Source of the DNA: Karstenula rhodostoma CBS 690.94
Lineage: Eukaryota; Ascomycota; Dothideomycetes; Pleosporales; Didymosphaeriaceae
Direction of reading: 5' to 3'
Assembly (NCBI GenBank): GCA_010093485.1
Contig: MU001497.1
Location: forward strand, 982,513 to 1,046,512
Length of the DNA: 64,000 nt
Part shown: positions 11,379-22,625 of the stretch, piece by piece
Layout of the letters: the number at the start of each line of letters is the position of its first letter
How positions within the stretch are numbered: the first letter of the stretch is position 1
The notes under the pieces: model-generated
The model's input: the letters and a program-made list of their open reading frames with translations, nothing else
What the model was told of the DNA's origin: nothing
The model's database searches: none
Position numbers and translations under genes: made by a program

Positions 11379-14300
11379 TCGTGTGTATTGCGCGAGTTTC
11401 GGTTGGGAAGGCGTAGACTTGTGTACTAATCCAAGGATTCAAACGGAGGCTAAGACAGGTCACCCTAGCTTAGATCAGACGTCCTATTCAACTCAACTTT
11501 CTACCGCAGCAAAACCCCTAGACTAAGACACAAGTCCCATCCGTGTCTCGCTAAACCCCGCTCACAAGCAAACTGCACCTTATCCCCCCCGTTATACATC
11601 CCGATATCCTACCTGAACTCCTACATACACAACTTCCCTCCACCAAGTCAACCATCCCACAAACATCACGCAACATCCCAAACCCTTCACCCTACTCCGC
11701 CTGCACCAACGCAAGACAAGTCCACACCCAAGCGCAAGCCCAAGCCAAACCTCACAATCACCATCTACAAGCCCGCAGCGAGCGGGTTTGAGATTGTGGC
11801 TAGAGAAGCTGATGGGGCTTCCGGGAGGTAATGTGAGGGCGTGGACGCGAAGGCGGGAGGACGGGAGCTCGAGGTGTGGGTGTCGACGCATCCATCGTAG
11901 AGCATGGCAGGCAGGCAGGCAGGCAAGCATCTGTGCAGGTACTGCTGGCGTCAACGATGGTGTGGATCGTGGAGTGTGTATGGCGGCTGTGGTGGGTTCC
12001 GTCTCCGTCCGTTTGTGCTTGTTTTGGCGGCTATTACTACGCATGTGAAGACGTGAGTTTGCGTGCAGTGCAGCAGCGCGCATGTATACCTTGGTTCTTC
12101 GGTCTACGACGGCCTTGCCAGGCTGGAATGTTGTAGACCGTTCGAACGGCGCTTTTCTACCAACGTGTTGAGATGACGCGATGAGGGGTTTGGCAGACGT
12201 TATTGTGCGATTTGGATGTACGCGGATGAGGATGAGGGAAGGGCGCGGAGGGTGGTTCTGGGCTGTCAGCGACGTATGCAGTAGGTAGGTAGAAGGTCTA
12301 GTGAGGTATTGGATAGCCTTTCGAATTGTTGCTACGAGCGACCTTGCGAAGGGAGGACGAAACCATCGAGCCGGGCGTAATGCAACCTTGCGAGAAGTTA
12401 GTCCAACAGATATGGAGTGAAGCCTTGTAGTGGCGTGTTCAACTTCAAGGTGACAAAGTCCTGAGCGTGTTCGTGCCTCGACCTGGCCCATTTTCCTCAA
12501 TGGTCGAGACCACTACTGCGCTCTTCTTCTTAGTCGAGTCGCCCAGTGATTGCGAGGCATACGTGCAGAGAAGACAAGACTTCACCGGTGTAGAAAGACG
12601 CAAGGGCCTGTCATTGATGTGCGTATAGTGTAATCGTCTGGCCTGAACGGGGCGGAGGTCGCAGAATCGGGTGCTTGTTTGTACTTGTGGAGTGCAAACA
12701 CGGGTTGTCGACGGCCTGCAGTATTAGACTGCCCACATACAGTGAGCATATCTTGATGTCATTTATTTTCTCGATGTGTGAAGGCAATTTGCCTCAAGCG
12801 ACTTGCCTATTCTCACAACGTCAAAGTCGATTATGCCGACTCAGGATAAACACATGGCAACTTCCGAGGCTTACGACTACCACATGATAGAGTAAACCCA
12901 GAAGAAGCCCTACCAAATTCCCCCGGTATTCGCTCTCGCGTGTTGACGCTCTCGAAAGGAATCGCACACAGTGCAGGATTCTGATGTAAGACTAAGGCCA
13001 GGCGACTGTGGGCCAGCGTGATCAAGCGCGCAACGCGCCCAAGACCGGGCAACAGGACTAGTCACACGCGAAGCCCAAGTCATCCTCGCGTACGCTGCGT
13101 CAGGCGGGTAGATGGAAAGAAGTAAAGAAGGGCGCTGATAGATTCCGGTACGCGGGTGCATTGGGAAAGAGGGTAAGCAAGCCCGCTGTCAGCAAGATGC
13201 CGCTTGCGTGCCAACAGCACCATGAGCGCGTTCCTGTATCATCCGTGGCGATCCAACCTGTGTCTAGGGCTAGAGAGTATTGCACAGCGAAGTGATAGTC
13301 TGAGCGCGTCATAGGCGGACCGAGTGCATGTGTCAAGGTCAAGGCAGAGCGCTGCGTGCCCGACCGCAGACGAGCCCGGGACACTATCTACCGATTGCCT
13401 GTTTGAGAGCGTGCTGCAGAGTGATCAATCGTTAGCTTCAGACCGGTGGGCAAACGACGAGCTGCTCTGCGAAGCCCGACTGTGGACCGTTCAACGAGCT
13501 TCGTGTCACTCTGAGACGATGCAAAAAGCAACGGGTGTAGAATAGGCATCCCGAAAGCGGTGTGTACTCTGTGAGAGACAAGGTGAAGTCACACCAGATC
13601 TGCGTAGAGTGTGGACCGCTTCCGGGACAGTGTCAGCGGTGGGGGTGTAGATTATAGTGCATTTGATTTGGGTCAGATGGTGTGTTCCCATCGCCTTTGT
13701 TGTTTGTCCTTGACAGACAAGATGAATGACTGGAGCGCAGATTTTCCTTCTGGGAGAAGGAATAGATGCGTCGCTGAAAATTGCTCGTCAGATGCTGCTA
13801 AGCAGTTTTTAGTTCCCTTCTCCGTCAAGACATGGTCTCCGTGCGATTGTCGCAAGCGGGTGTTCACGCGATTGGCAAGGGTTTCGCAATAACGGGACAC
13901 GAGACGCATTGTACGAAAGAGAATGCGATGAGATTGGCTCACCGTACTTGAGAAGATATTCTTACAGCGCTCTGACATGGGCTAGCGGTGAACAGTCCGA
14001 GGAGTGCATACTCTTGGCCCGAAAGCGGTGAAAAAACACTGAAGATGACAGGCAACTGGTTTGGGGCGCTCTCTCCTCAGTGCCGGAGGTGATGAGACCA
14101 CTTTTTTATTGGTGTTCTAAACAAGGGTTGAGCACTGAAGTCGTGTTCTCGCCTTGTTCGTTATCGAACCTGAACAATTTTGCTGCTTCTGAGCGGAGTT
14201 GGTTTCGACACGACAAGACGCGCTCTAACTCGTGTCAGTTCAATCGCCGTCTCGCATGGGGCGATTAGTCGTGAAAGCAAAAGCACCAGACCATGTGTGC

Positions 14301-15730
14301 GGAGCTGGACCTGACGGACAATGGATCGCGTCCTCGTCTGCGTGTAGATCTATTCTCCAGCCCATCTGGGACTTCTGGGGCCTTCCCTGTTCCTCCCACA
14401 CTGCCGGATTCGCGCGATCCAGACCAGCTCGGGGCGGGCTTGGATGGCGTCCGGCTAACGAAGCGGTAGATTGTTAGCCTGCATGCGGGAAATGAAATGA
14501 GCGACTTGCTAACTATCGACGTCAACAAAACCTCTATTTGACTGGCAATGTTTCGGCAATGCAACAACTATATTGGCTTCTTGTTTGAAGTCGAAGCGCA
14601 GCGTCTGAGCGAGAATCACAACGACCAGGTCGCACAGGTGGATTGGAGCGATTCGGGGCACTCGAGAAGGCTAGCTCCAGCGCTTGCCGCTCGCACTGCA
14701 TGCTCAGTGGTGTTGAGTACGGCTCACAAGCGATGGTACATATTGGAGGTCAGCTGCAATAGGGCAAGAAGATGCGAAGCTGGCAAGGCCTTTCTGCCAT
14801 GGTTCCTCTTCGAGGAGAGACGTGGTATGTAATGACAAACTGGATGATAGGGACCAATAGAAAAATAAACTGATGACGGGTATCGTAAAAGCCTAGAGCA
14901 TAACCGCCCGAACGGCAGCAAACGCGACGCGCATGCTGCGGTAGGCGGGCTAGACGTGCGTTGCTGCAAGGCGTGGTCGCTGAGCACGCAGCAGGGTTTG
15001 GCGAGTCCCGGCCAAGTAAACATAGCAAGTAGGTGATAATTCGACAAGTAGCCGCAGAAGATGCCTATTACAGGTTACTTCACACAGCAACGTGTTCTGA
15101 GCTCCAGCGCAGGCTCCATATCAGGACGTGTGGGGTTCGGGACCGTCATTTCCTTTACAGAAGGTTATTCAAAATGCATTGTTTCTGCCGTGCATGTTCA
15201 AACACACACGAGGCCAGGCGGGCTCGTCAGAGGGACGATGATGGACGTGGCAAACGGGGTGGGGCACCCTGTTGACGGGGCGGAAGAGGGGTTTTTTTTT
15301 TTCAAGGGCTGGCATCGGGGTGCGGATGGCATCCGGGCTGGTGGTAGTTGAGGCTCAACATGGCGGGGACGGTTGATGGTTCTGGCGGTGGATGGCTGCT
15401 GCGAGTCCCAAGCTCACGGGACGGGCTTAGTCAGGTAGAGGAGGATCAGGAGTTCCGATCCATAACAAACAGCGCCAGGGGCAGATGGGGAGGCTTGGGG
15501 GCGGACCATAAGGCCGATGCGATCCGTGTCAAGATTAAGTCGTGCAGATGCGGTGCGACAGGGGCGGGCAGGCGAATTGGGGGGAGGGTGGACGCTGAGG
15601 GCGGGCCCCCGGACAGCCCGAAAGCAAGCCCAGCGGATGGCACCGAGCCTGCGAAGATCCAGCGCCGGCGCCGCGCGGACGCAGATGGATGACGGCGAAG
15701 CTTGGTGGCACACGCACCTGACAGGCAGCC

Positions 15731-15772
15731 GACAGACGGACAGACAGACGGACAGACAGACAGACGACGACG
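15731..15772. repeat. GACA/GACG microsatellite
   Basis: Imperfect tetranucleotide array of GACA units interrupted by GACG, about 42 bp. Confidence 0.9.
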
Positions 15773-16396
15773 CACGGCGCGGTGCTCGTCGCGCATGCAG
15801 CGGACCAGGCAAGCCGAGGGCGCAGGCGAAGAGGCAGGCGAAGAGACAGGCGCAGAGGCAGGCGCAACAGTGTGCTGCCGCTGTGTTGTATGTGGGCGGG
15901 GTAGGTCCGGTCGGTAGGTAGGGAGACTGGACAGGGCGACAGGGCAGGGCGTATGCGAACGCGAGGTGGAAACAAGCCGAGCAAAGTCAGTCCGCCAGAG
16001 GGGATGCAATTCGTGCTGCCATACCCGCTTAGGCCCCTCTCCTCTCCTCTCCTCTCCGCCTCCGCCCAGGGCTGGGGCCAGTCCGATGCGCGGCGTCACA
16101 CAGCCGTCGAACGTCGCTCCCCTCTCCCCTCTCGTCTCGACGCACTCGAAATGAGGTTCCCGACAGCACGTCTCTCCCGGGCCCTCCAGCCAGCGACGGC
16201 GATTCATGCCATGGCGCTGCCAGGGGCGAGGCGAGCGCGCATCCGTGCCATGTGCTGGCTGCCTCGGAAGGCTGCTGGCGTGCCTATTCGTCGCATCCTG
16301 TTCACTGTGCACACCCACGGTTGGGACGCCAGCTGTCAACCACAGCCGACGGGCGCCTCGTGCTCGTGCTCGTCCTCCAGTCCAGACATGCGAGCC

Positions 16397-16438
16397 GCTC
16401 ATCGCTCATCGCTCATCGCTCATCGCTCATCGCTCATC
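16397..16438. repeat. Heptamer tandem repeat (GCTCATC)6
   Basis: Six perfect tandem copies of GCTCATC, followed directly by GCCGCCC repeats. A 7-bp period would shift any reading frame, which argues against coding here. Confidence 0.95.
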
Positions 16439-17732
16439 GCTCGCCGCCCGCCGCCCGCCGCCACAGATGCCATGCCCGCTCCTTCACCCTCGCCGCGCAC
16501 CTCGCACCTCGCCCCTCGCACCCCGGCGGCATCCCCAAAGCCCCAAAATAACGGCAGCGGCCACCTCCCCCATCACCACCACCACGTGGAGATCTGCCAA
16601 TGTGCTGACGCGGTGCTCGCCCCCCATGGATTCCCGGACGCACACCAGGCCAGGCGGCACCAGGCGGCGCGCTTATTGCATCGTCCGCTCTGGGTCCGAC
16701 ACGTGCCGCAGACAATATAACGTCACGCTAAAAATACCCCAGAGCCTGACGCCCAAGTACCAACGACGACGTGCGAACGGGGCCAGAAGGGAGGTAGCCG
16801 GGACGGGCTCTTGCATCATCTTCATCAACTGGAGACGCCCGCCCGGTCCTTGTCTACCCCGTCCTTGGACTGCCCAGGAGCGCTTTGTCGTGTCGTCTGA
16901 AGCCTCTCCCGCCTCAGCGTGCGTGGGCCGCTCCATCATGTGCCATCCATCCTGCCTCGTACTCGCCTAGCGCCTGAATGAACGAGCTTGATGTCAGCTG
17001 GAGGAGCCAAACGCACGGCTGTGCATGGGCCAGTGGTGGTGGTGGTCGCCGATGCACTGGCATCCCTGCGCCCACCCCGTCGCGACCTGGGCGCTCTCTG
17101 ACAGTAGACGCTACCGCCCTTCGACTTTCGACTCTCGACCGAGGGCGCGCTGAGCGAGAGCATTGCGCTCGCATAGGAAGCCCTGCGCAACGGCACCCAT
17201 CATGGCCTCTCGTCGACTCCAACATGTTCGCGGGTACGGGGCCCGCCCAATCAGCACAACCTGCCCCCAGGTCGCCGAGTGGGCAGATTGTTGTCTTTGT
17301 AGGTGCGTAGCGCTTTGTCTCGCTGGGGTGCACGGGATGCGTCTGGCCAGACCACGTCCGTGCTGGGTTCGCTGGCGCCAGTCCCGACACTGGCTCTGGC
17401 CGCCTGTGGCCCAGCCTTGGTACATGGAAAAACAAAAAGCTTCCTCTGTTGTGCGTGTTGCTGTGCCGCGACGCCATGCCTTCACGCGCCCTCGCGACCA
17501 CCGTGGACGTCAAAGGAGCCCCGGCGAGGTCGGCCGCACCATCGGCGCCATCACCATCATCCCAGATGCCATGGCCCGCTGCTCTTTGACCTGGCCCAGC
17601 CGGCGCAGCCCACCGCTCCTCCGCCGTGCTGGTCCAAGCCGTCCCGCACGCCAGCGACTCCGAGCAGAGGGTGAGCGACAGGGTCTGCTGCTGGTTGGTG
17701 CTGTGATCCCGGCACTGCATTGTTGCTCCCCC

Positions 17733-19187
17733 ATGCTCGTCTGCGCTCTGAACCGCACCTGAACCTGAACCTGAACCTGAACCTGAACCTGAACCTGAAT
17801 CTGAACCTGAACGGTGTGCTGCCTTTGCTACCTATTCACTCGTCTCGTTGCTTCTCCCGTGTCTCGCCTGCTCTTCCCTGTTGCGTGCAGGCGCGGTGAA
17901 TAGCGCCGTCGACCGCCCATCTGTAGCCTGCTATCGCCCTCATCTCCCATCCCGATCCAGATTGCCCCAAAACGCTCGGACGAACCCTATCGCCTGGTTA
18001 GGCTCTTGATGCCCTGGTGAAGCCCCAGCCCGCTAGGAAGCCACGCGAACCACAAACCCTGACGCCTTAGCCCGCCTACATATACGTGACTCCACCCGCT
18101 CACTGCGAGGAAAGCCCTTGGCCTAGCACAGTCCAGCCTTCTCCGCCATCGCTCCTTGGGGCGCCCAGGACCTGAGCTTAACAAGGACGGATCGCCACCG
18201 CCCGCGCGCCTCACATCCACCGTCTGTCTACCCCAAAGCCCACTGGACACAGGCTCCACCAGCGTCAACGTGCAACACCAGATCTCGCCGCGCCTCTGTG
18301 GTGGTCATCGACAGCACCGGCCTCGTCTGCATCCGTTGCTCGCTCCGGAACCCAACCCAACCCCGTTCCCAGTCTCGTGGAATCCTGAGCCGCCAGCTCG
18401 ACTAGCCACTAGCCAATCCGAGCACCATTGTCCTCCGGAAGACGACACGCCCAGCTCGGCCATAGCAGCAGCTCGAACCTCTTGACCAAGAACCAACTTT
18501 CTCACAGCCTGTGCGACCGCCCCAGTGCCACTACGTCTGCGCAACCAGGAAATCGGGCTCTACCGAGCGCCGAGTGTGTTGGAGACAGCGTTCCACCAGT
18601 TTCTGCTTTTGCTGCCCTGTACGCCCTCCTCATTCGGCCTGCGACGAGCACCACCACTGATCTCGCGCAGAGACTGAGACTTCTAGAAGACTTCCGGAGT
18701 GGCGTGCATCCGTTGGTATCACCATCCTTCAGAAAGCCTGCGCAGGTACCATTGCCGGGACCGTCCCCCCCATCGCAGCTTGCGACTACCCAGAACGACC
18801 ATTCGCCATCTGGGAGGAGCGATATACTAGTGGGGAACACCATCGTAGAATATCTAGACCGGTTTGCGTCTGTGTGAGCGAGAGACCATTTCCAACATCG
18901 TTGCTCCCCCACTGCCTGCAATCTCATTAGCACCTTGTCCTCCTCGACCAACGCACTTACCCTTCACGTCACGCCTCGGGGCTACGAGCCGTCGGTTGCC
19001 CTCCGTGGATTCTTCTCAATCCTCACGTGGGTTTCATTGGTCCGACGCGCACTTCTCCACTCCGCCTTTGGCAGCGTCACAGCTGCAATCCATACCTACT
19101 CCTCCCTCTTCAGAAGCTGGTAGGTCGTCAGGACCTACCCGGGACACAACCGCCAACGTGGCTGCTGCAGTGGCTCACCCGACTTCG
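17733..19187 (+). promoter_or_regulatory. ATG-depleted leader/promoter of the zinc finger gene
   Basis: Reading this stretch base by base, I find only two plus-strand ATGs: one at its left edge (17732) and one at 18009 that opens a four-codon ORF (ATG CCC TGG TGA). No ATG then occurs until 19188. The frame of the zinc finger protein is already open from 18858 and encodes protein-like sequence (FSTPPLAASQLQ, SIPTPPSSEAG) before that first ATG. This can be a long 5' UTR kept free of upstream starts, or an N-terminal extension begun at a non-AUG codon. CTCATTAG at 18923-18930 could be a 3' splice site. Confidence 0.5.
17758..17812. repeat. Hexamer tandem repeat (CCTGAA)n
   Basis: Nine tandem CCTGAA units, one with a C-to-T change (TCTGAA), at the upstream edge of the ATG-poor region before the zinc finger gene. 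Confidence 0.95.
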
Positions 19188-20521
19188 ATGCATCCTGGGC
19201 CAGCCCAGATGGGTGTACCTCCAAGCTTTTCGTCTAGGAGGGGACACGCCGCTCATTTGGGTAATTTCGAACTACCACCTCCGTCTGCGCACAAGTTTTC
19301 TTCCTTCAATACTATCAACGCTCCACAATCGTCACAAGCTCCAACGACCATCGCTAGCGTTGGCAACCTGCTTACTCCACCGAACAACATCCACGGTGAA
19401 GTGTTGAGTCCCTCTTCAGGAGTATCGACAAGCAGTGCCCAGCCAGCAACAATGTCTTCCTATAACCACAGCGGCGCCTACATGTACTCGCCAGCTTCTC
19501 AGCCGTCAAGCCACTACGGATATGGTGGTGCACCGCAAAACCAATATAACCAAGCCCGAGGCGGTGAGTTCCTTCCCTGCAGAATCGCTCGTCAGTAAGA
19601 AAGTATCAATGCTCACTGACTCGCGCAAAGGGCTGAATCCGCCACCGTACGAAATGAACCAGCAGCTGCCGCCATTCACGCCATCGTCCGTGCCGTCCAA
19701 TATGCCCCCAATGTCTGCACAACACCAGCCTCACCATATGATGAACTCACAAACTCCCGTGTCGAGCTCAGCACCCCAACAATCGCCCGCCCATGCCCAG
19801 GAACCTTTTAGGCCACCGCCCACCCCGACCTACGGATATCCTCCCGCCACAACACCACAGCAGGCCACATTTCCTTATTCGACAGGTCCATCCCCGACAC
19901 ATCAAAGCCCCATCAGCGGAGGCGGGCCCATGCCAAGGATGTCACCAGCTGTGTCGCACGGTGCGGTCCCTTCTATACCATCTAATCCGGCTCAATCACC
20001 TCACCCGTACCAACGATCCTATGGAAATTACGTACCAGCTCCTAGCCCAGTGTATACCAACGTGAACAACCCGAACGGTCAGCTGGCTTTGGTTGGCGGT
20101 GTTCATCCCGGAATGATGCAAGGATTTAACAGTGGACACGCAGCTGCTATGCCCCATTTCCTTGGACAGCACCAACATCAGCAGCCACCTGCCAATGACC
20201 GTCCATTCAAGTGCGACCAGTGTCCGCAAAGCTTCAACCGTAACCACGATCTGAAGCGACATAAGAGGATACATTTGGCCGTCAAGCCATTCCCTTGCAC
20301 ACACTGTGACAAGAGCTTTTCACGAAAGGATGCTCTCAAGGTACGTTTTGTCTTCCTTCAGCTCTCCAAGCAGGAGTATTGATCTTTTCTAGCGGCATAT
20401 CCTGGTCAAAGGCTGCGGCAAGGCCGCAAATGGTGGTGACGACACAAAGCGAGAAAGCCACTCACCGGACGTCAAAGCGGAGTCCGTCGATACGAAAACG
20501 ATAATACACAGTCGCGCATAG
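19188..20521 (+). CDS. seb1: C2H2 zinc finger stress-response factor (Seb1/MsnA, Msn2/4-like)
   Basis: Exons 19188-19563, 19631-20340 and 20393-20521, with introns of 67 and 52 nt, give 404 aa from the first ATG. The N-terminal 320 residues are Pro/Ser/Gln-rich and look like activation and regulatory sequence (FSSFNTINAP, IASVGNLLTPP). Two zinc fingers follow: FKCDQCPQSFNRNHDLKRH with its second histidine in KRIH, and FPCTHCDKSFSRKDALKRH, completed by the third exon as HILVKGC. The last ligand of finger two is therefore a cysteine, as in filamentous Seb1/MsnA proteins. These bind stress response elements (AGGGG) and act in osmotic, oxidative and developmental control. The true N-terminus is uncertain because the frame is open 330 nt upstream without an ATG. 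Confidence 0.88.
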
Positions 20522-20578
20522 AGAGTCGTCTCTCGCCTGCGTCCGGCCTTTCATTTCACTTCATTCTGTATTAATTAC

Positions 20579-20599
20579 TTTTTTTTTTTTTTTTTTTTT
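20579..20599. repeat. Poly-T tract (21 nt)
   Basis: Run of 21 T, 58 bp after the stop codon of the zinc finger gene, probably within its 3' UTR or at its 3' end. Confidence 0.95.
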
Positions 20600-22625
20600 G
20601 AGCCGGGACCGGACGCTACCGCTTACGCCCCGATGACAGTCAAGGGTCCACGGCACCCTTGAAATCATCGATGTTGGATACCATCCGGAGGATGGCGGTA
20701 GTGCACCTGATTGGAGTTCCGGTTCGGGCGCATATTTTGTGTATTCGGTCGTACTTCTGCAGCAGATACCTCTTAGTCGATTCGGAGCTTGTTGGGACTG
20801 TACGTACTCGGTGTTACGTTCTTCGGATATTGTGTTTTCGTCGGAGGGGTGGTCATTATGCATCTGCGTGTCAGGGGAACGACGCGCGAGGTTTCAGGTT
20901 TCGGTTCACTTTGGGGGATTGGCTCACAGCAGTCTGAGGCCAACCAGCGGGGGATTGGGTTTTTCGGTGTTACTGGCTTGTTACCACCACTTCCACGTTA
21001 CGATATCTGGGTGTTTATCGCTGGCGCATCCTGTATGGCATTAGGCTAGCGAACGGCACAAGAGATGAACTCACAAGGGTTCGAGGAATTACCGCGCAAT
21101 GAATCGACGTTCTGCCACCTGCTCCCAGCGTCTGCAATGCAAACTGTGACGGAATTGTACGCTCGAGCGTGCCGAGAGGCTACCCGGTTTGTGGTTGCTC
21201 ATGCAAGACGATCCTGATGTGTAGGAGGCTGCGTTAAGGTTATTTTGTGGCAGACGGGTCGGTGCAGATCTCGTGACCAGATCCTCGTCGGGAACCGCCT
21301 CCTTGGGTGGAGCGGACCGAGCGCCGGCATTCAACGTCAACAACCCTCGCACAGATGTGCAGTCCACCATCCCACTCCTACCGTGATGCTCGCGACACCA
21401 GACCCAACCAGCGGTCAACGTAGGATACATCCCGGAACACTCTACATTTGTGTGCCCTCGACAAATAGCGCATTAGCGTGCGTTCCCTGTCACTGTAGCC
21501 AGATACTGCGGGTTGGTTGTTGCAGAGAAGTATCGACCGAGCATCTCCTCCCTCTAGTATAGCTACTGAAGACGCGCTCCTTCTGGAAAAGCTTTGTCAT
21601 GTTATTCCATGACAACCCCTTGTCTTTTCGTTCGTCATCTTATCCTGCAGTTCACTTGGCACGATGTCCTGTCTCTCCTTTTTGGGTCGCAACTGTGCAT
21701 CACTAGGTGAGATGCCATTTGTCCCTTCGCCCACTATCGTAAGAGCAGGCAGCAAGTTCGATAAGGGTTGCGATCAAAGCAATGCTGAGTACATGTTGCG
21801 TGTTCGCACGGCTTGAACTCGGATCTAGCTTTCAATAGAACTGAACCTGGCATCGTAGGCTGATATGTTTGCCCCTCGAGCTTCTAGATTCTTAGAAATC
21901 GGCTTGAACAGCAAGGTAGGGGCGTTCTTGTCCCTTTGAATGCAGGCTCATTTCTTGTTTACCTGGCAACGCGTGCCGGCCTTCTTGTTCGAGCCACAAC
22001 AAACATGGCATCACCCTCGCCCTCGGCGCATTCCTGCGATTATCAAATCAGACGGTAGAATCCAACCTGGAAACATCACAAGTACGTTCTCCCAAATAAT
22101 TCTGCTGCAGCACCTGCCGACATCCCCGACACCCTCGACACCGCCGCTCTTGCCTACCTTGACATCGAGTGCGCGCCTTCCCCCAGCGTTTGCTGCTCGA
22201 CCGCGATCGCCCCGAGTGTCCGTGCCCTCGACTCGTCAACATCACCAGCCCGCTCTTTGCTTGCCTCCCCTCATAAGCAGTTTTGTATGCATTGACAGCA
22301 ACTTGTTAACTTTTTTGGTACTGACGGGGTCAATTGGTGACTCTCGCCGCCCCTCTCTTACCGGCGCTCGTCCACCAACTGGCAAGCAAGCACAGCTTTC
22401 GTCCCGGGTCATCGCATACACACAAGCCCGGCTATGGAGACAGCTTAATCGGCAGTACACTCACGACAACTACGGCTAACACGACTTCAATACTTGCTTC
22501 TTGGTGCTCTTTCTGAGTACATTTTATTTGTACATTTTGGACTATCCATTCACCCGTCATAATATACCCCATTCGGCAGAACAGAGCTTCCATCTTACGT
22601 CCGCGGCACTCCCGCGCTTCGTAAC
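20600..22625. other. Intergenic region upstream of the kinase gene
   Basis: About 2 kb with only short, unconvincing ORFs. The last 600 bp are pyrimidine-rich and lack long frames, which fits promoter and 5' UTR of the kinase gene. Confidence 0.5.

Larger units (their letters stand above)
11379..17732. other. Gene-poor region, about 6.3 kb
   Basis: I find no gene I can support. A 302-codon minus ORF (11592-12500) is low-complexity. From 12.5 to 15.0 kb the base composition is even and all ORFs are under about 110 codons. From 15.2 to 17.7 kb the DNA is GC-rich, pyrimidine-rich and full of microsatellites, with overlapping long ORFs on both strands, which is typical of GC-rich non-coding DNA. 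Several CCCCT (STRE-like) pentamers occur near 16033-16130. It may hold the distal promoter of the downstream zinc finger gene or untranslated RNAs. Confidence 0.45.

Noticed and set aside
11592..12500. 302-codon ORF on the minus strand
   Set aside because: Low-complexity Arg/Pro/Leu/His mixture, no domain, and opposite-strand ORFs of similar quality. It looks like a product of C-rich composition.
15446..16402. 318-codon minus-strand ORF in the GC-rich block
   Set aside because: It crosses a tetranucleotide microsatellite, and all six frames are unusually open because of GC richness.
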